Shown piece after piece: positions 35,186 to 43,696 of a stretch of DNA of 64,000 nucleotides. The notes under the pieces are model-generated. The model saw nothing but the letters and a program-made list of their open reading frames with translations, searched no databases and was not told the DNA's origin. Numbering within the stretch: the first letter of the stretch is position 1; each line of letters starts with the position of its first letter. Source of the DNA: Aeromicrobium yanjiei (GTDB lineage Bacteria > Actinomycetota > Actinomycetes > Propionibacteriales > Nocardioidaceae); contig NZ_CP045737.1 in NCBI RefSeq assembly GCF_009649075.1, forward strand, positions 1,178,001-1,242,000. Direction: 5' to 3'. The translations under genes were made by a program, and so were the position numbers.

Positions 35186-35701
35186 TCAGCCGATCTCGAC
35201 CTCGACCGTCGGGGTCGACAGGCCGGTGACGACGTTCTTGATCCTGAACTCGCGCCCGCCCGTGCGGGAGGTGTAGAGCTCGGCCTTGAACTCGCCGCCG
35301 TCGCGGGTCTTGGTCTGGATCGGGAAGTCGTCCCAGTCCTGGTCCTCGCCGACGTCGCGCACCTCGACCTGGAGGGTCTGTCCCGCGTCGCTGTCGGGGA
35401 ACTCGCCGGTCAGGAAGAAGCGCTCGCCCGGCGACACCTGCGTGCTGGACGCCTCGATGGACGGCTTGGGCGCCTCCTCGGGGGACTTCGGCTTGGGCGC
35501 GGGCTTGGGCTTGGCGGCCTTGGTGGGCTCGGGGGTCGTCGGCGCCGCGATGGGCGGCAGGTCGACCCCGCCGATGCCGCTGGCGCTGACGAGCGCAGCC
35601 CCACCGAGGCCCAGCACACTGCCGATGACCAGTCCGGTCAGCGCGAATCGCGTGGCGAACCAGGCGGGGTTGCCACGGCGCTCGCGCTCGTCAGGGGTCA
35701 C
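35186..35701 (-). CDS. Membrane-anchored protein with Pro-rich stalk and extracytoplasmic beta domain
   Basis: A 171-residue protein: short cytoplasmic N-terminus rich in Arg/Glu, one transmembrane helix (about 17-39), a Pro/Lys-rich linker (about 52-80) and a C-terminal beta-rich domain (STQVSPGERFFLTGEFPDSD, QTLQVEVRDVG) resembling an Ig-like fold. It should sit outside the membrane. Function not recognised. Its GTG start overlaps the stop of the acyl carrier protein gene (GTGA), which is an unexpected partnership. Confidence 0.7.
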   Translation of the reverse strand: MTPDERERRGNPAWFATRFALTGLVIGSVLGLGGAALVSASGIGGVDLPPIAAPTTPEPTKAAKPKPAPKPKSPEEAPKPSIEASSTQVSPGERFFLTGEFPDSDAGQTLQVEVRDVGEDQDWDDFPIQTKTRDGGEFKAELYTSRTGGREFRIKNVVTGLSTPTVEVEIG

Positions 35702-36018
35702 GTCTCATACCTCGTTGCTCGCGGTGGAGTGGTCGCCACGGACGACGGCACGCGCGGTGCGTCGGCGGGCGGTTGGGAACCATCATGCCGGACCACGGCG
35801 TCGATCGCGTCCTGCACCGTGACCATCGAGTCGATCGTGTCGTCGGACAGGTGGACGTCGAACCGGCGTCCCAGCTCCTCACCCACCTCGACGAGGGTCA
35901 GGGAGTCGGTGCCGAGGTCCGCAAGGACTGCGCCGGGCCTCACGTCACGTGCGTGGCAGCCCACCGCGCCGACGAGGATGTCGGTCAGCTGGTCTTGGAC
36001 TGCGGACGACGACGGCAC
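35698..36018 (-). CDS. Stand-alone acyl carrier protein
   Basis: A 106-residue carrier protein. ADLGTDSLTLVEVGEELGRR has the 4'-phosphopantetheine attachment Ser39 in the DSL motif, followed by the usual helices (LSDDTIDSMVTVQDAIDAVV). The last 30 residues are an added Pro/Thr-rich tail not needed for the fold. No fatty-acid or polyketide synthase gene is near, so it may serve a specialised acyl transfer. GTG start at 36018. Translationally coupled to the membrane-anchored protein. Confidence 0.88.
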   Translation of the reverse strand: MPSSSAVQDQLTDILVGAVGCHARDVRPGAVLADLGTDSLTLVEVGEELGRRFDVHLSDDTIDSMVTVQDAIDAVVRHDGSQPPADAPRVPSSVATTPPRATRYET

Positions 36019-36109
36019 GCGGCCAGTCTACCGACGGGGTGCGACGGGTCACGTCCCCGTGGAGATCGTTCGTCGTACCCCCAGCGCCGCCCAGACCTAG
36101 ACTGGATCG

Positions 36110-37039
36110 ATGGAGAGCATCGAGGACGTGCAGCACGTCGTGGTGCACGGCCACCGCCGGGCGTACCGCATGTGCGGCTCCGGCCCGGCCCTCCTTCTGG
36201 TGCACGGCCTGGCCTGTGACTCCTCGACCTGGCTCGAGGTCATGCCCACGCTGGCCGAACGCTTCACGGTGATCGCACCCGATCTGCTCGGGCACGGCCA
36301 GTCCGACAAGCCCGACGCCGACTACTCCCTCGGCGGCTACGCCAACGGCATGCGTGACCTGCTGACGGTGCTGGGCATCGACAAGGTCACGGTCGTGGGC
36401 CACAGCTTCGGGGGAGGGGTCGCGATGCAGTTCGCGTACCAGTTCCCCGACCGCACCGAGCGGGTCGTCCTGGTGGCGACCGGCGGGCTCGGCAGGGAGG
36501 TCACGCCGCTCATCCGCTTCCTCACGGTCCCGGGCAGCGGGCTCGCGATCGGCGCGGCCACGAGCAGCCCGCTGCGTCCTGTCGTGAGCGCGGCGATGCG
36601 TACGCTCGCGCGTCTGCCGGTCCGCGCGACCCGCGACCTCGGCGAGGTCGCCACCATCTACGAGGCCCTCGCCGATCCGGCCCAGCGGCGGGCGGTGCAG
36701 CGGGTCACCAGCCACGTGCTCAACTGGCACGGCCAGTCCGTCACGATGACGGACCGCAGCTACCTGGCCCGGCTCATGCCCGTGCTCGTGATCTGGGGAC
36801 GCGACGACGTGGTCATCCCCGCCTCGCACGCCGACCTCGCGCCCACCCAGGTCTCCGACGTCCACGTGCTCGAGGACTCCGGGCACTTCCCGCACAAGGA
36901 CCACCCCGAGAAGGTCGCCCGCCTCGTGACGGAGTTCGTCGACAGCACAGAGCCGGCCCACTACCACCGCGGACGGTGGAGGGCGCTGCTGCGCCGCGGT
37001 GGCGAGTACGAGCTGGAGAGCGTCACGCCGTCGGCTTGA
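36110..37039 (+). CDS. Alpha/beta-hydrolase
   Basis: A 309-residue hydrolase with oxyanion region LLVHGLACDSSTW, nucleophile elbow GHSFGGG (Ser99), Asp in VIWGRDDVVIP and His in EDSGHFPHKDHPE. An uncommon basic tail (YHRGRWRALLRRGGEYELES) follows the core. Substrate unknown. It converges on the PAP2 gene and the two coding regions overlap by 17 bases at their 3' ends. Confidence 0.88.
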   Translation: MESIEDVQHVVVHGHRRAYRMCGSGPALLLVHGLACDSSTWLEVMPTLAERFTVIAPDLLGHGQSDKPDADYSLGGYANGMRDLLTVLGIDKVTVVGHSFGGGVAMQFAYQFPDRTERVVLVATGGLGREVTPLIRFLTVPGSGLAIGAATSSPLRPVVSAAMRTLARLPVRATRDLGEVATIYEALADPAQRRAVQRVTSHVLNWHGQSVTMTDRSYLARLMPVLVIWGRDDVVIPASHADLAPTQVSDVHVLEDSGHFPHKDHPEKVARLVTEFVDSTEPAHYHRGRWRALLRRGGEYELESVTPSA

Positions 37040-38138
37040 CGGTGGCCGCCTCGGACGCGTCCGCCGCCTCGGACTCGAGCTGCGGCGACTCGTCGTCGGT
37101 GTGCGCCGTCGCTGCCCGTTTGCGTTTCTGCCGTCGGGTGTTGCCGGTGACCAGCGCGCCGATGTAGACCGCGAGGGCGCCGATGACCAGACCGCCGATG
37201 TCGTCGGCGATGTAGTGCCAGCCGAGGTACAGCGTGGCCAGGATCGTGAAGCCGAGGTAGATCCACGCGGTGTAGCGGACCGCGCGGGCGATGCCCGCGA
37301 AGTGCAGGAACAGTGCGAGCGTGAAGACGACCGAGACGTGCAGCGAGGCGAAGCCCGCGATGCCGTAGATCTTGTCGCCCTGCGGGTCCTCCTTGAAGCC
37401 GAACGCGCCACGCAGCAAGGACATCTGCAGCTGGGTCGCCCCGTTGTCGGGGAGATCGGCGAATCGCTGGGGCTCGTAGAACGCCGGGCCGAGGGTGGGC
37501 AGCGAGTAGTAGCTGACGACCCCGAGGACCCAGTTGAGGCTGACGGCTGTCGCGTACCAGGCGCCGACCGTGAAGTCGCGGTGCAGCACGAGGACCGCGC
37601 CGACCGTGATCGGCACGATCGGCAGGTACAGCACGTACAGGATGGCAAGCACCTGTGCAGTGATCGTCGTGCCCAGCAGATCGTGCAGCACCGTGGCCGG
37701 GTTGTTGCCGAAGAACATCCAGTGGTCGAGCTCGAGCAGCTCCCGGTCGTGCAGGGTGTCGCCCGCGAGAAGCGGGAGATAGCTCTTCAGGTTCCGGTAG
37801 CTGACGTAGCAGATGTAGAACGAGATCATGCCCGTCGCGACGTACAGCACGCGGCGCATGCTCCACTCGTCACGGACGATCGTGGCGACCCCGCGAAACG
37901 CGTTCTTGAACCCGTAGCGATAGATCGACTGGGGCACGATCGCGACGCCGAAGATCAGCAGACCGATCAGCGGCAGCCGGATGTAGGCGGGCCCGAGGAA
38001 CCCCTCGGGGTCCTTCAGACCCACGTCCAGGTGCTGCGAGTAGTAGATGGTCACGACGCCGACCAGGAGGGACAGGCAGAACGCGAACGCGTACGGCCAG
38101 CGGAGGAACGCAGCAGGCCAACGGAGCATGGACGTCAT
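37023..38138 (-). CDS. PAP2-superfamily integral membrane phosphatase/phosphotransferase
   Basis: A 371-residue polytopic protein with about six to seven hydrophobic segments. C-terminal PAP2-type motifs are ASLHVSVVFTLALFLHF and LGWHYIADDIGGLVIGA (catalytic His/Asp arrangement), like the inositol-phosphorylceramide-synthase/PAP2_3 group. Likely acts on lipid phosphates or transfers phosphoinositol head groups at the membrane (inference). A charged Glu/Lys-rich cytoplasmic tail ends it. Start ATG 38138 chosen (MTSMLRWP); ATG 38129 also possible. Confidence 0.8.
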   Translation of the reverse strand: MTSMLRWPAAFLRWPYAFAFCLSLLVGVVTIYYSQHLDVGLKDPEGFLGPAYIRLPLIGLLIFGVAIVPQSIYRYGFKNAFRGVATIVRDEWSMRRVLYVATGMISFYICYVSYRNLKSYLPLLAGDTLHDRELLELDHWMFFGNNPATVLHDLLGTTITAQVLAILYVLYLPIVPITVGAVLVLHRDFTVGAWYATAVSLNWVLGVVSYYSLPTLGPAFYEPQRFADLPDNGATQLQMSLLRGAFGFKEDPQGDKIYGIAGFASLHVSVVFTLALFLHFAGIARAVRYTAWIYLGFTILATLYLGWHYIADDIGGLVIGALAVYIGALVTGNTRRQKRKRAATAHTDDESPQLESEAADASEAATVKPTA

Positions 38139-38178
38139 CTTAAACGCCCATGCTGAGAGCCTGCTGCGAACCCCGGTG

Positions 38179-40935
38179 TCAGGCGTCGCCTCCCACCTGC
38201 TGAACCCCTGCGACCGCAGTCGGGTCGTCGATGCGGAATGTGGCGAAGGCCTCACGAACCGTCTCCGACGGGATCGAACCCTGCTGAGCCAGGCTCTGCA
38301 GGACGCCCACCACGATCGACTCGGCGTCGACCTGGAACGTCCGTCGTGCGGCCGCGCGGGTGTCGGCGAAGCCGAAACCGTCCGTGCCGAGCGACTGCCA
38401 CGGTCCGGGGACCCAGCGGGCGATCTGGTCGGGCACCGCGCGCATGTAGTCGCTGACCGCGACCGTGACCGCGGAGGTGTCCATGAGTCGGGACGTGATG
38501 TACGGCACGCGGCTGTACTCGCCCGGGTGGTTGAGGTTCCACTTCTCGGCGGCGACAGCGTCGCGCGCCAGCTCGTTCCACGAGGTCACCGACCAGACGT
38601 CGGCGGCGACGCCGAACTGCGAGGCGAGGATCTCCTGGGCCTTCAGCGCCCACGGCACCGCGACGCCGGACGCCATGATGCGCGCCGTGACGTTGCCCTC
38701 GGTCGCCTTCTTGTAGACGTACGCACCCTTGAGCATGCCCTCGACGTCCACGCCCTCCGGCTCGGCGGGCTGGTTGAACGCCTCGTTGTAGACCGTGAGG
38801 TAGTAGATGATGTCCTCGCCGTGCGGGTGCGCATCGGTCGAGCCGTACATCCGCTCGAGGCCGGCCTTGACGATGTGGCTGATCTCGAAGCTGAACGCCG
38901 GGTCGTAGTGCACGACCGCGGGATTGGTCTGCGCGATGAGCGGCGAGTGACCGTCCGCGTGCTGCAGACCCTCACCCGTCAGCGTCGTACGTCCCGCGGT
39001 GGCGCCGATGAGGAAGCCACGCGCGAGCTGGTCGGCCATCGCCCAGATCGAGTCGGCGGTCCGCTGGAAGCCGAACATCGAGTAGAAGAGGTAGACCGGG
39101 ATCATCGGCTCGCCGTGCGTGGAGTACGCGCTGCCGGCCGCGATCGTCGACGCCATCGCGCCGGCCTCGCTGATGCCCTCGTGCAGCAGCTGACCCTGGG
39201 CGGACTCCTTGTACGCCAGGAGCAGCTTGCGGTCGACCGACTCGTACGTCTGGCCGGCCGGGTTGTAGATCTTGGCCGACGGGAACATCGAGTCCATGCC
39301 GAACGTGCGGTACTCGTCGGGCGCGATCGGGACGATGCGACGTCCGATCTCCGGATCCTTCATGAGGTCACGGAGCAGGCGGACGAACGCCATCGTGGTG
39401 GCGATCTGCTGCTTGCCCGAGCCCTTCTTGAGCTCCTCGTAGACCGACGGGTCGGGCAGCTTGACCGACGTCGGGTTGACGATGCGCTGGGGCAGACCGC
39501 CGCCGAGAGCCTCCCGGCGGGCCTTCATGTACTGGATCTCCTCGGAGTCCTCACCCGGGTGGTAGAACGGCGCGATGTCGCTGCCGTCGATCTGCTCGTC
39601 CGTGACGGGGATGTTGAGGCGGTCGCGGAAGCCCTTGAGGTCGTCCTTGGTGAGCTTCTTCATCTGGTGGGTCGCGTTGCGGCCCGCGAACGACTCGAGG
39701 AGCCAGCCCTTGATGGTGTGGGCGAGGATCACGGTCGGCTGGCCGGTGTGCTTCTGCGCGGCCTCGAATGCGGCGTAGACCTTGCGGTAGTCGTGACCGC
39801 CGCGGGGGAGACGCTCGATGTCCTCGTCGCTGAGGTGCTCCACGATCTTGCGCAGGCGCGGGTCGGGACCGAAGAAGTTCTCCCGGTTGTAGGCGCCGGT
39901 CTCGACCGAGAGGGTCTGGAACTCGCCGTCGGGCGTGCGGTTCATCTGGTTGACGAGCACGCCGTCGGTGTCACGGGCCAGCAGGTCGTCCCACTCACGT
40001 CCCCAGACGACCTTGATGACGTTCCAGCCGGCTCCACGGAACGTCGACTCCAGCTCCTGGATGATCTTGCCGTTGCCGCGGACGGGTCCGTCGAGCTGCT
40101 GCAGGTTGCAGTTGACCACGAAGGTCAGGTTGTCGAGCTCTTCACGAGCCGCCACGCCGATCGCACCGAGCGACTCGACCTCGCCCATCTCGCCGTCGCC
40201 GAGGAACGCCCAGACGTGCTGCTGGCTCGTGTCCTTGATGCCGCGGTTGTGCAGGTAGCGGTTGAAGCGCGCCTGGTAGATCGCGTTGATCGCACCGAGG
40301 CCCATCGAGACCGTGGGGAACTCCCAGTAGTCCGACATGAGGCGCGGGTGCGGGTACGACGACAGGCCCTTGCCGACGCCGTGCGAGCGCTCCTGGCGGA
40401 AGCGGTCGAGGGTCTCCTCGTCGAAGCGGCCCTCCAAGAACGAACGCGCGTAGATGCCGGGCGCGGCGTGACCCTGGAAGTAGATCTGGTCGCCACCACC
40501 GGGGTGGTTCTTGCCCCGGAAGAAGTGGTTGAAGCCGACCTCGTACAGGCTCGCTGCCGACTGGTACGACGCGATGTGACCGCCGACGCCGAGGCCGGGA
40601 CGGTTGGCGCGCGAGACCATGACGGCCGCATTCCACCGGATGAACGCGCGGATGCGGCGCTCGATCGCCTCGTTGCCCGGGAACCACGGCTCACGCTCGG
40701 GCGGGATGGTGTTGATGAAGTCGGTGCTCCGCAGCGCGGGCACCCCGACGTTCTGCTCACGTGCCCGCTCAAGAAGCTTCAGCATCACGTAGCGGGCACG
40801 ACTCCGTCCGCGGCTGTCGACCATCTCGTCGAGGGAGCTGAGCCACTCAGCGGTCTCGTCGGGGTCGATGTCAGGCAGTTGGGTCGGGAGACCCTCGTGG
40901 ATGACGGTCGGACGTTCCTGGCCGGATTGCGGCAT
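38179..40935 (-). CDS. aceE: Pyruvate dehydrogenase E1 component, homodimeric type
   Basis: Thiamine-diphosphate enzyme that decarboxylates pyruvate and passes the acetyl group to E2 lipoyl domains. About 918 residues, standard for the single-chain actinobacterial E1. It has [23 protein letters not shown] (active-site His), the TPP motif [14 protein letters not shown] with [15 protein letters not shown], and the transketolase-like central domain ([20 protein letters not shown]). GGGAGAG lies 5 bases before ATG 40935, so the upstream in-frame ATGs are rejected. Divergent from the DUF3052 gene; E2 and E3 are not in this window. Confidence 0.97.
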   Translation of the reverse strand: MPQSGQERPTVIHEGLPTQLPDIDPDETAEWLSSLDEMVDSRGRSRARYVMLKLLERAREQNVGVPALRSTDFINTIPPEREPWFPGNEAIERRIRAFIRWNAAVMVSRANRPGLGVGGHIASYQSAASLYEVGFNHFFRGKNHPGGGDQIYFQGHAAPGIYARSFLEGRFDEETLDRFRQERSHGVGKGLSSYPHPRLMSDYWEFPTVSMGLGAINAIYQARFNRYLHNRGIKDTSQQHVWAFLGDGEMGEVESLGAIGVAAREELDNLTFVVNCNLQQLDGPVRGNGKIIQELESTFRGAGWNVIKVVWGREWDDLLARDTDGVLVNQMNRTPDGEFQTLSVETGAYNRENFFGPDPRLRKIVEHLSDEDIERLPRGGHDYRKVYAAFEAAQKHTGQPTVILAHTIKGWLLESFAGRNATHQMKKLTKDDLKGFRDRLNIPVTDEQIDGSDIAPFYHPGEDSEEIQYMKARREALGGGLPQRIVNPTSVKLPDPSVYEELKKGSGKQQIATTMAFVRLLRDLMKDPEIGRRIVPIAPDEYRTFGMDSMFPSAKIYNPAGQTYESVDRKLLLAYKESAQGQLLHEGISEAGAMASTIAAGSAYSTHGEPMIPVYLFYSMFGFQRTADSIWAMADQLARGFLIGATAGRTTLTGEGLQHADGHSPLIAQTNPAVVHYDPAFSFEISHIVKAGLERMYGSTDAHPHGEDIIYYLTVYNEAFNQPAEPEGVDVEGMLKGAYVYKKATEGNVTARIMASGVAVPWALKAQEILASQFGVAADVWSVTSWNELARDAVAAEKWNLNHPGEYSRVPYITSRLMDTSAVTVAVSDYMRAVPDQIARWVPGPWQSLGTDGFGFADTRAAARRTFQVDAESIVVGVLQSLAQQGSIPSETVREAFATFRIDDPTAVAGVQQVGGDA

Positions 40936-41015
40936 GTTCTCTCCCAGATGTCTTATGGACGTGTCCATCATTCCACTCCGAGTTCGCTACTGTGAGACCG
41001 GCAACGTTGCTGATC

Positions 41016-41035
41016 AACCTACTTTTGAGTAGGTT
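41016..41035. promoter_or_regulatory. Inverted repeat in the aceE-DUF3052 divergent region
   Basis: AACCTACT-TTTG-AGTAGGTT is a perfect 8-bp inverted repeat, AT-rich against a GC-rich background. It is 80 bases upstream of aceE and 26 bases before DUF3052. It may be an operator for a dimeric regulator or a short attenuator hairpin in the DUF3052 leader. Untested. Confidence 0.5.
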
Positions 41036-41061
41036 TTCGTCGAACTTGAGGAGACATACCG

Positions 41062-41448
41062 GTGGACGCGGGCAAGCTGGGCTTCGATCCTGACACCGTC
41101 ATCCAGGAACTTGGCTGGGATGAGGACGTCGATGAAGAGCTTCGGGTCGAGATCGAGCGTCACACCGGCAACAACCTGGTGGACGGCGAGCACGGCGACG
41201 ATGTCGAAGGTGTGATCCTGTGGTGGCGCGACGGCGACGGTGATCTCACCGATGCGCTCGTCGACTCGCTCGCCGACCTGGTCGAGGGTGGCTCGGTCTG
41301 GCTGCTGACGCCGAAGGTGGGGCGCGACAACTACGTGCCGGGCGCCGACGTGGTCGAGGCGGCGGAGATCGCCGGCCTCTCGGTCACGACGACGTCCTCA
41401 GCCACGGCCGACTGGGCCGCCACCAAGCTCACCGCGCACAAGCGCTGA
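41062..41448 (+). CDS. DUF3052 protein
   Basis: A 128-residue actinobacterial protein of unknown function with the family pattern GKLGFDPDTVIQELGWDEDV, an acidic middle (EHGDDVEGVILWWRDGDGD) and the C-terminus GLSVTTTSSATADWAATKL. The fold looks like a small regulator or methyltransferase-derived domain, but no catalytic motif is seen. GTG start with GAGGAG upstream. Head-to-head with aceE, a conserved linkage that hints at a role in central metabolism (inference). Confidence 0.9.
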   Translation: MDAGKLGFDPDTVIQELGWDEDVDEELRVEIERHTGNNLVDGEHGDDVEGVILWWRDGDGDLTDALVDSLADLVEGGSVWLLTPKVGRDNYVPGADVVEAAEIAGLSVTTTSSATADWAATKLTAHKR

Positions 41449-41632
41449 GGCCGAGCGAGCGCAGCGAGGGAGCGCCGAGGCGCGCCAGCGAAGCGTGAGC
41501 GTTCGCGGCGAAGCCGCCAGCCGCGAGGCGTGGTGGGGGGAAGGGCTCGCCCAACCCCTAAAGGGCTAGCCCAACCCAAACCCAACCCCAACTCATCACG
41601 CCGAACGCGACGACCTCTCGTACGCTGTCGCC
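41449..41632. other. Intergenic region with low-complexity repeats
   Basis: Holds short GC-rich near-palindromes (CGCGGCGAAGCCGCCAGCCGCG) and then CCCAACCC-type reiterations around 41545-41592 (GGGCTCGCCCAACCCC, GGGCTAGCCCAACCC). These may act as terminator for DUF3052; no gene is visible. Confidence 0.5.
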
Positions 41633-42094
41633 ATGACTCTCACGATCGGCGACTCCGCCCCCGACTTCACGCTCAAGAACCAGCACGGCGAGGACGTCTC
41701 GCTGTCGTCGTTCCGCGGTGAGAAGAACGTCGTCCTGGTGTTCTTCCCGTTCGCGTTCAGCGGCATCTGCACCGGCGAGCTGTGCGAGATCCGCGACAAC
41801 CTCAGCGCGTTCGAGACCGATGACGCCGAGGTGCTGGCGGTCTCGTGCGACCACTTCTTCTCCAATCGGGCCTTCGCGGACCGCGACGGCTACGAGTTCT
41901 CGATCCTCAGCGACTTCTGGCCGCACGGTGAGGTCTCGCGCGCGTACGGCACGTTCAACGACGGCGCGGGCGCCCCGAACCGCGGCACGTTCGTGATCGA
42001 TCGCGACGGCATCCTGCGCTGGCAGGTCGTCAACGGCATCGGCGACGCGCGCGACTTCGGCGCCTACCGTGCGGCTCTGGCCGACCTGTCCTAG
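41633..42094 (+). CDS. ahpE: Peroxiredoxin, AhpE type
   Basis: Thiol peroxidase reducing hydroperoxides. The 153-residue protein matches AhpE: FPFAFSGICTGELCEIRDNL with the peroxidatic Cys46, LLSDFWPHGEVSRAYG-like segment and NRGTFVIDRDGILRW. Mycobacterial AhpE is a 1-Cys enzyme. Here a second cysteine, Cys51, lies five residues on, as in atypical 2-Cys Bcp proteins, so an internal disulfide is possible (inference). Confidence 0.93.
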   Translation: MTLTIGDSAPDFTLKNQHGEDVSLSSFRGEKNVVLVFFPFAFSGICTGELCEIRDNLSAFETDDAEVLAVSCDHFFSNRAFADRDGYEFSILSDFWPHGEVSRAYGTFNDGAGAPNRGTFVIDRDGILRWQVVNGIGDARDFGAYRAALADLS

Positions 42095-42159
42095 ACATTC
42101 GTCCCAGTCCGTCTAATCGGCTGCGGCCCGATGGTCGGATGGACCATGATGAGCGTGCT

Positions 42160-42193
42160 GCGGCTGCCAGGGACCCGAGACCTTGGCAGCCGC
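42160..42193 (+). terminator. Strong hairpin after ahpE
   Basis: GCGGCTGCCA and TGGCAGCCGC form a perfect 10-bp stem with a 14-base loop. No U-tract follows. Likely the ahpE terminator, about 65 bases past its stop. Confidence 0.55.
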
Positions 42194-42265
42194 CGCTTGC
42201 GTCCGGGCCCGACCCCGCTGATGGGTTCGGCTGCGCCGGCTGGGGTAGTCTTCCGCTGGTCCTGA

Positions 42266-42339
42266 GGGCGAATAGCTCAGTTGGTTAGAGCATCCGGTTT
42301 ACACCCGGAAGGTCGGGGGTTCGAGTCCCTCTTCGCCCA
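42266..42339 (+). tRNA. tRNA-Val (TAC)
   Basis: Cloverleaf: acceptor GGGCGAA with TTCGCCC, D arm GCTCAGTTGGTTAGAGC, anticodon stem TCCGG/CCGGA, loop TTTACAC with TAC at 42300-42302, T loop TTCGAGT, discriminator A at 42339. CCA not encoded. A patch of small accessory genes and repeats begins right after it. Confidence 0.97.
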
Positions 42340-42413
42340 CCGTCGAACGTCGCCGAGAACGGCTCCGCGCGGATACCGCCTCGCGGATGCCCGGCCCCTC
42401 GTAGCATCGGCTG

Positions 42414-42536
42414 ATGCTGTCCTGCCTGGCCCGGCAGAGTGTGTTCTTCCATCCGGTGTCGGTCGCGGTCCTGGTCGTCGCTGCGGCGCAGCATCCCGAC
42501 TACGATCCGGGGGACGACGACTCGGTGCCGAAGTGA
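42414..42536 (+). pseudogene. Shortened copy of the small membrane protein at 43310
   Basis: The 40-residue frame MLSCLARQSVFFHPVSVAVL is a paralogue of the 85-residue protein at 43310. The first 24 and last 16 residues align without gaps (MLSxxARQSVFFxPxSVAxLVVAA and QxPDYxPxxDxSVPx), while the central 45 codons are missing cleanly in frame. The missing part includes the second hydrophobic helix. The sequence around the start codon is also shared (TCGTAGSATCGGCSG before ATG), so this is a segmental duplication followed by deletion. Probably non-functional, but the frame is intact and it could still make a single-pass micropeptide. Confidence 0.65.
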
Positions 42537-42574
42537 GCCGCAAGCCCGTAGCGGCCCGGCGGTGGAGGCGGGGA

Positions 42575-42656
42575 TTCCCAGGAGAACCCCGAAACCTGGC
42601 ACCCGACACAGGTTGCGCGCGGGGTGAGGTGTCGGATTCCTGGGTTCTCCTGGGAA
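42575..42656. repeat. Palindromic element, copy A (15-bp terminal inverted repeats)
   Basis: An 82-bp element bounded by TTCCCAGGAGAACCC (42575-42589) and its exact reverse complement (42642-42656). The interior carries nested complementary pieces (ACCTG/CAGGT, CCGACA/TGTCGG). No coding capacity. Related copies at 43587 and 49273. Confidence 0.9.
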
Positions 42657-42687
42657 ACTGCGCTGCGGTGGCAGCCCGCCTGTTAGA

Positions 42688-42888
42688 TCACCGCGTCGCT
42701 TCGCGGCGTCCCACCCTCTTGCGGCGCTGGTAGGTCTCCCAGGCCCAAATGCCGCCGGCGATGGCGAGGGCCAACGAGATCGTGTACCTCAGCACGAGCC
42801 ACCACCCGTGGTCGAGGAACTCCAAGTCCAGCCACCTGACCAGCACCATGGCGGTCACCCACTGGATGCCGAAGAGGCCCCAGAACAA
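42688..42888 (-). CDS. Small two-helix membrane protein, start unclear
   Basis: The frame encodes a plausible membrane protein: GLFGIQWVTAMVLVRWLDLE then WWLVLRYTISLALAIAGGIW and a basic tail WETYQRRKRVGRREATR. The coding-like sequence extends upstream (RRPIDPGRRSPRAETARG) but has no ATG or GTG there. A well-placed ATG at 42951 (MTIVVR) is in another frame and stops after six codons. Either TTG 42888 is used or a frameshift has separated the start from the gene. Not recognised. Confidence 0.4.
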   Translation of the reverse strand: MFWGLFGIQWVTAMVLVRWLDLEFLDHGWWLVLRYTISLALAIAGGIWAWETYQRRKRVGRREATR

Positions 42889-42970
42889 TCCGCGCGCGGT
42901 CTCGGCACGCGGTGAACGTCGTCCGGGGTCTATCGGACGACGATCGTCATGACATGTTCGGGCTGGGCGT

Positions 42971-43189
42971 TCACACGCCTCCGCCGCCGAAGGGGTTGAT
43001 CTTGGACTCGGTGCCCGCCGCGCCGTGGAAGCTGGCCCTGGACGCGGCCTGAGCGGACCTGATCGAGGCGATCTCCTCGCGGGTGCGGCCGTCCCAGTAA
43101 GACGGTCGCTTGACCGCCCGGTAAGCGGCCCAGGCGAAGCAACCAACGAGCAGGACGGCGACGGCGGCGACCAGAATCCACATGAACAT
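42971..43189 (-). CDS. Small single-pass membrane protein
   Basis: A 72-residue protein with one N-terminal transmembrane helix (WILVAAVAVLLVGCFAWAAY), a cytoplasmic middle (RPSYWDGRTREEIASIRSAQ) and a Gly-rich end INPFGGGGV. ATG 43189 has GAGGAA 6 bases upstream; ATG 43183 is an alternative. Function unknown. It lies between the two copies of the duplicated gene, on the opposite strand. Confidence 0.65.
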   Translation of the reverse strand: MFMWILVAAVAVLLVGCFAWAAYRAVKRPSYWDGRTREEIASIRSAQAASRASFHGAAGTESKINPFGGGGV

Positions 43190-43309
43190 GATTGGTTCCT
43201 CACGCGAGAGACGTGCGGCGGTTGGGTGGCCAGTGTAACGCTCATCACCTCTATGCGCGGTGATAAGAACAACCTCTCGCGAATGCCTATCCCATCGTAG
43301 GATCGGCGG

Positions 43310-43567
43310 ATGCTGTCCTACATGGCCCGACAGAGCGTGTTCTTCTACCCGCTGTCGGTCGCGGCCCTGGTCGTCGCAGCGGGGTACTGCGCGGTGACGG
43401 GCCGTTGGGGCTTGGTGGCAGGCATCGTCATGTTGGCGGTCTTCTCTTGGTTCCAGCACCTGATCGCGCAGGGATGGATCAGGGCGGGCGAGGACAAGGA
43501 CATCAGCGAGTGGCTCCGGCAGAATCCCGACTACGAGCCGGACAGTGACGGCTCGGTGCCGGAATGA
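43310..43567 (+). CDS. Small two-helix membrane protein (intact copy of duplicated gene)
   Basis: An 85-residue protein with two hydrophobic helices (FFYPLSVAALVVAAGYCAVT and WGLVAGIVMLAVFSWFQHLI) and a charged cytoplasmic tail (GEDKDISEWLRQNPDYEPDS). Not recognised. A truncated paralogue lies 0.9 kb upstream, and both copies are followed by the same palindromic element. Lower GC just upstream than elsewhere in the window. Confidence 0.65.
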   Translation: MLSYMARQSVFFYPLSVAALVVAAGYCAVTGRWGLVAGIVMLAVFSWFQHLIAQGWIRAGEDKDISEWLRQNPDYEPDSDGSVPE

Positions 43568-43586
43568 CCCTCGCCGCCGGCGGACT

Positions 43587-43668
43587 TTCCCAGGAGAACC
43601 CCGAAACCTGGCATCCGGATCAGGTTGCTCGCGGGGTGAACTGCCGGATTTCTGCGTTCAGCCTGCTT
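43587..43668. repeat. Palindromic element, copy B (right end decayed)
   Basis: Left terminal repeat TTCCCAGGAGAACCC is intact (43587-43601) and the next bases CGAAACCTGGCA also match copy A. The right end reads TCTGCGTTCAGCCTG instead of CCTGGGTTCTCCTGGG, so the palindrome is broken. It sits 20 bases after the small membrane-protein gene, as copy A sits after the truncated paralogue. Confidence 0.85.
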
Positions 43669-43696
43669 GTTCGTGGCACCGAACGTCGGGGTCAGG

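Noticed and set aside
38047-40995. A 982-residue plus-strand open frame
   Set aside because: Antisense to aceE, whose TPP motif and full length are unmistakable.
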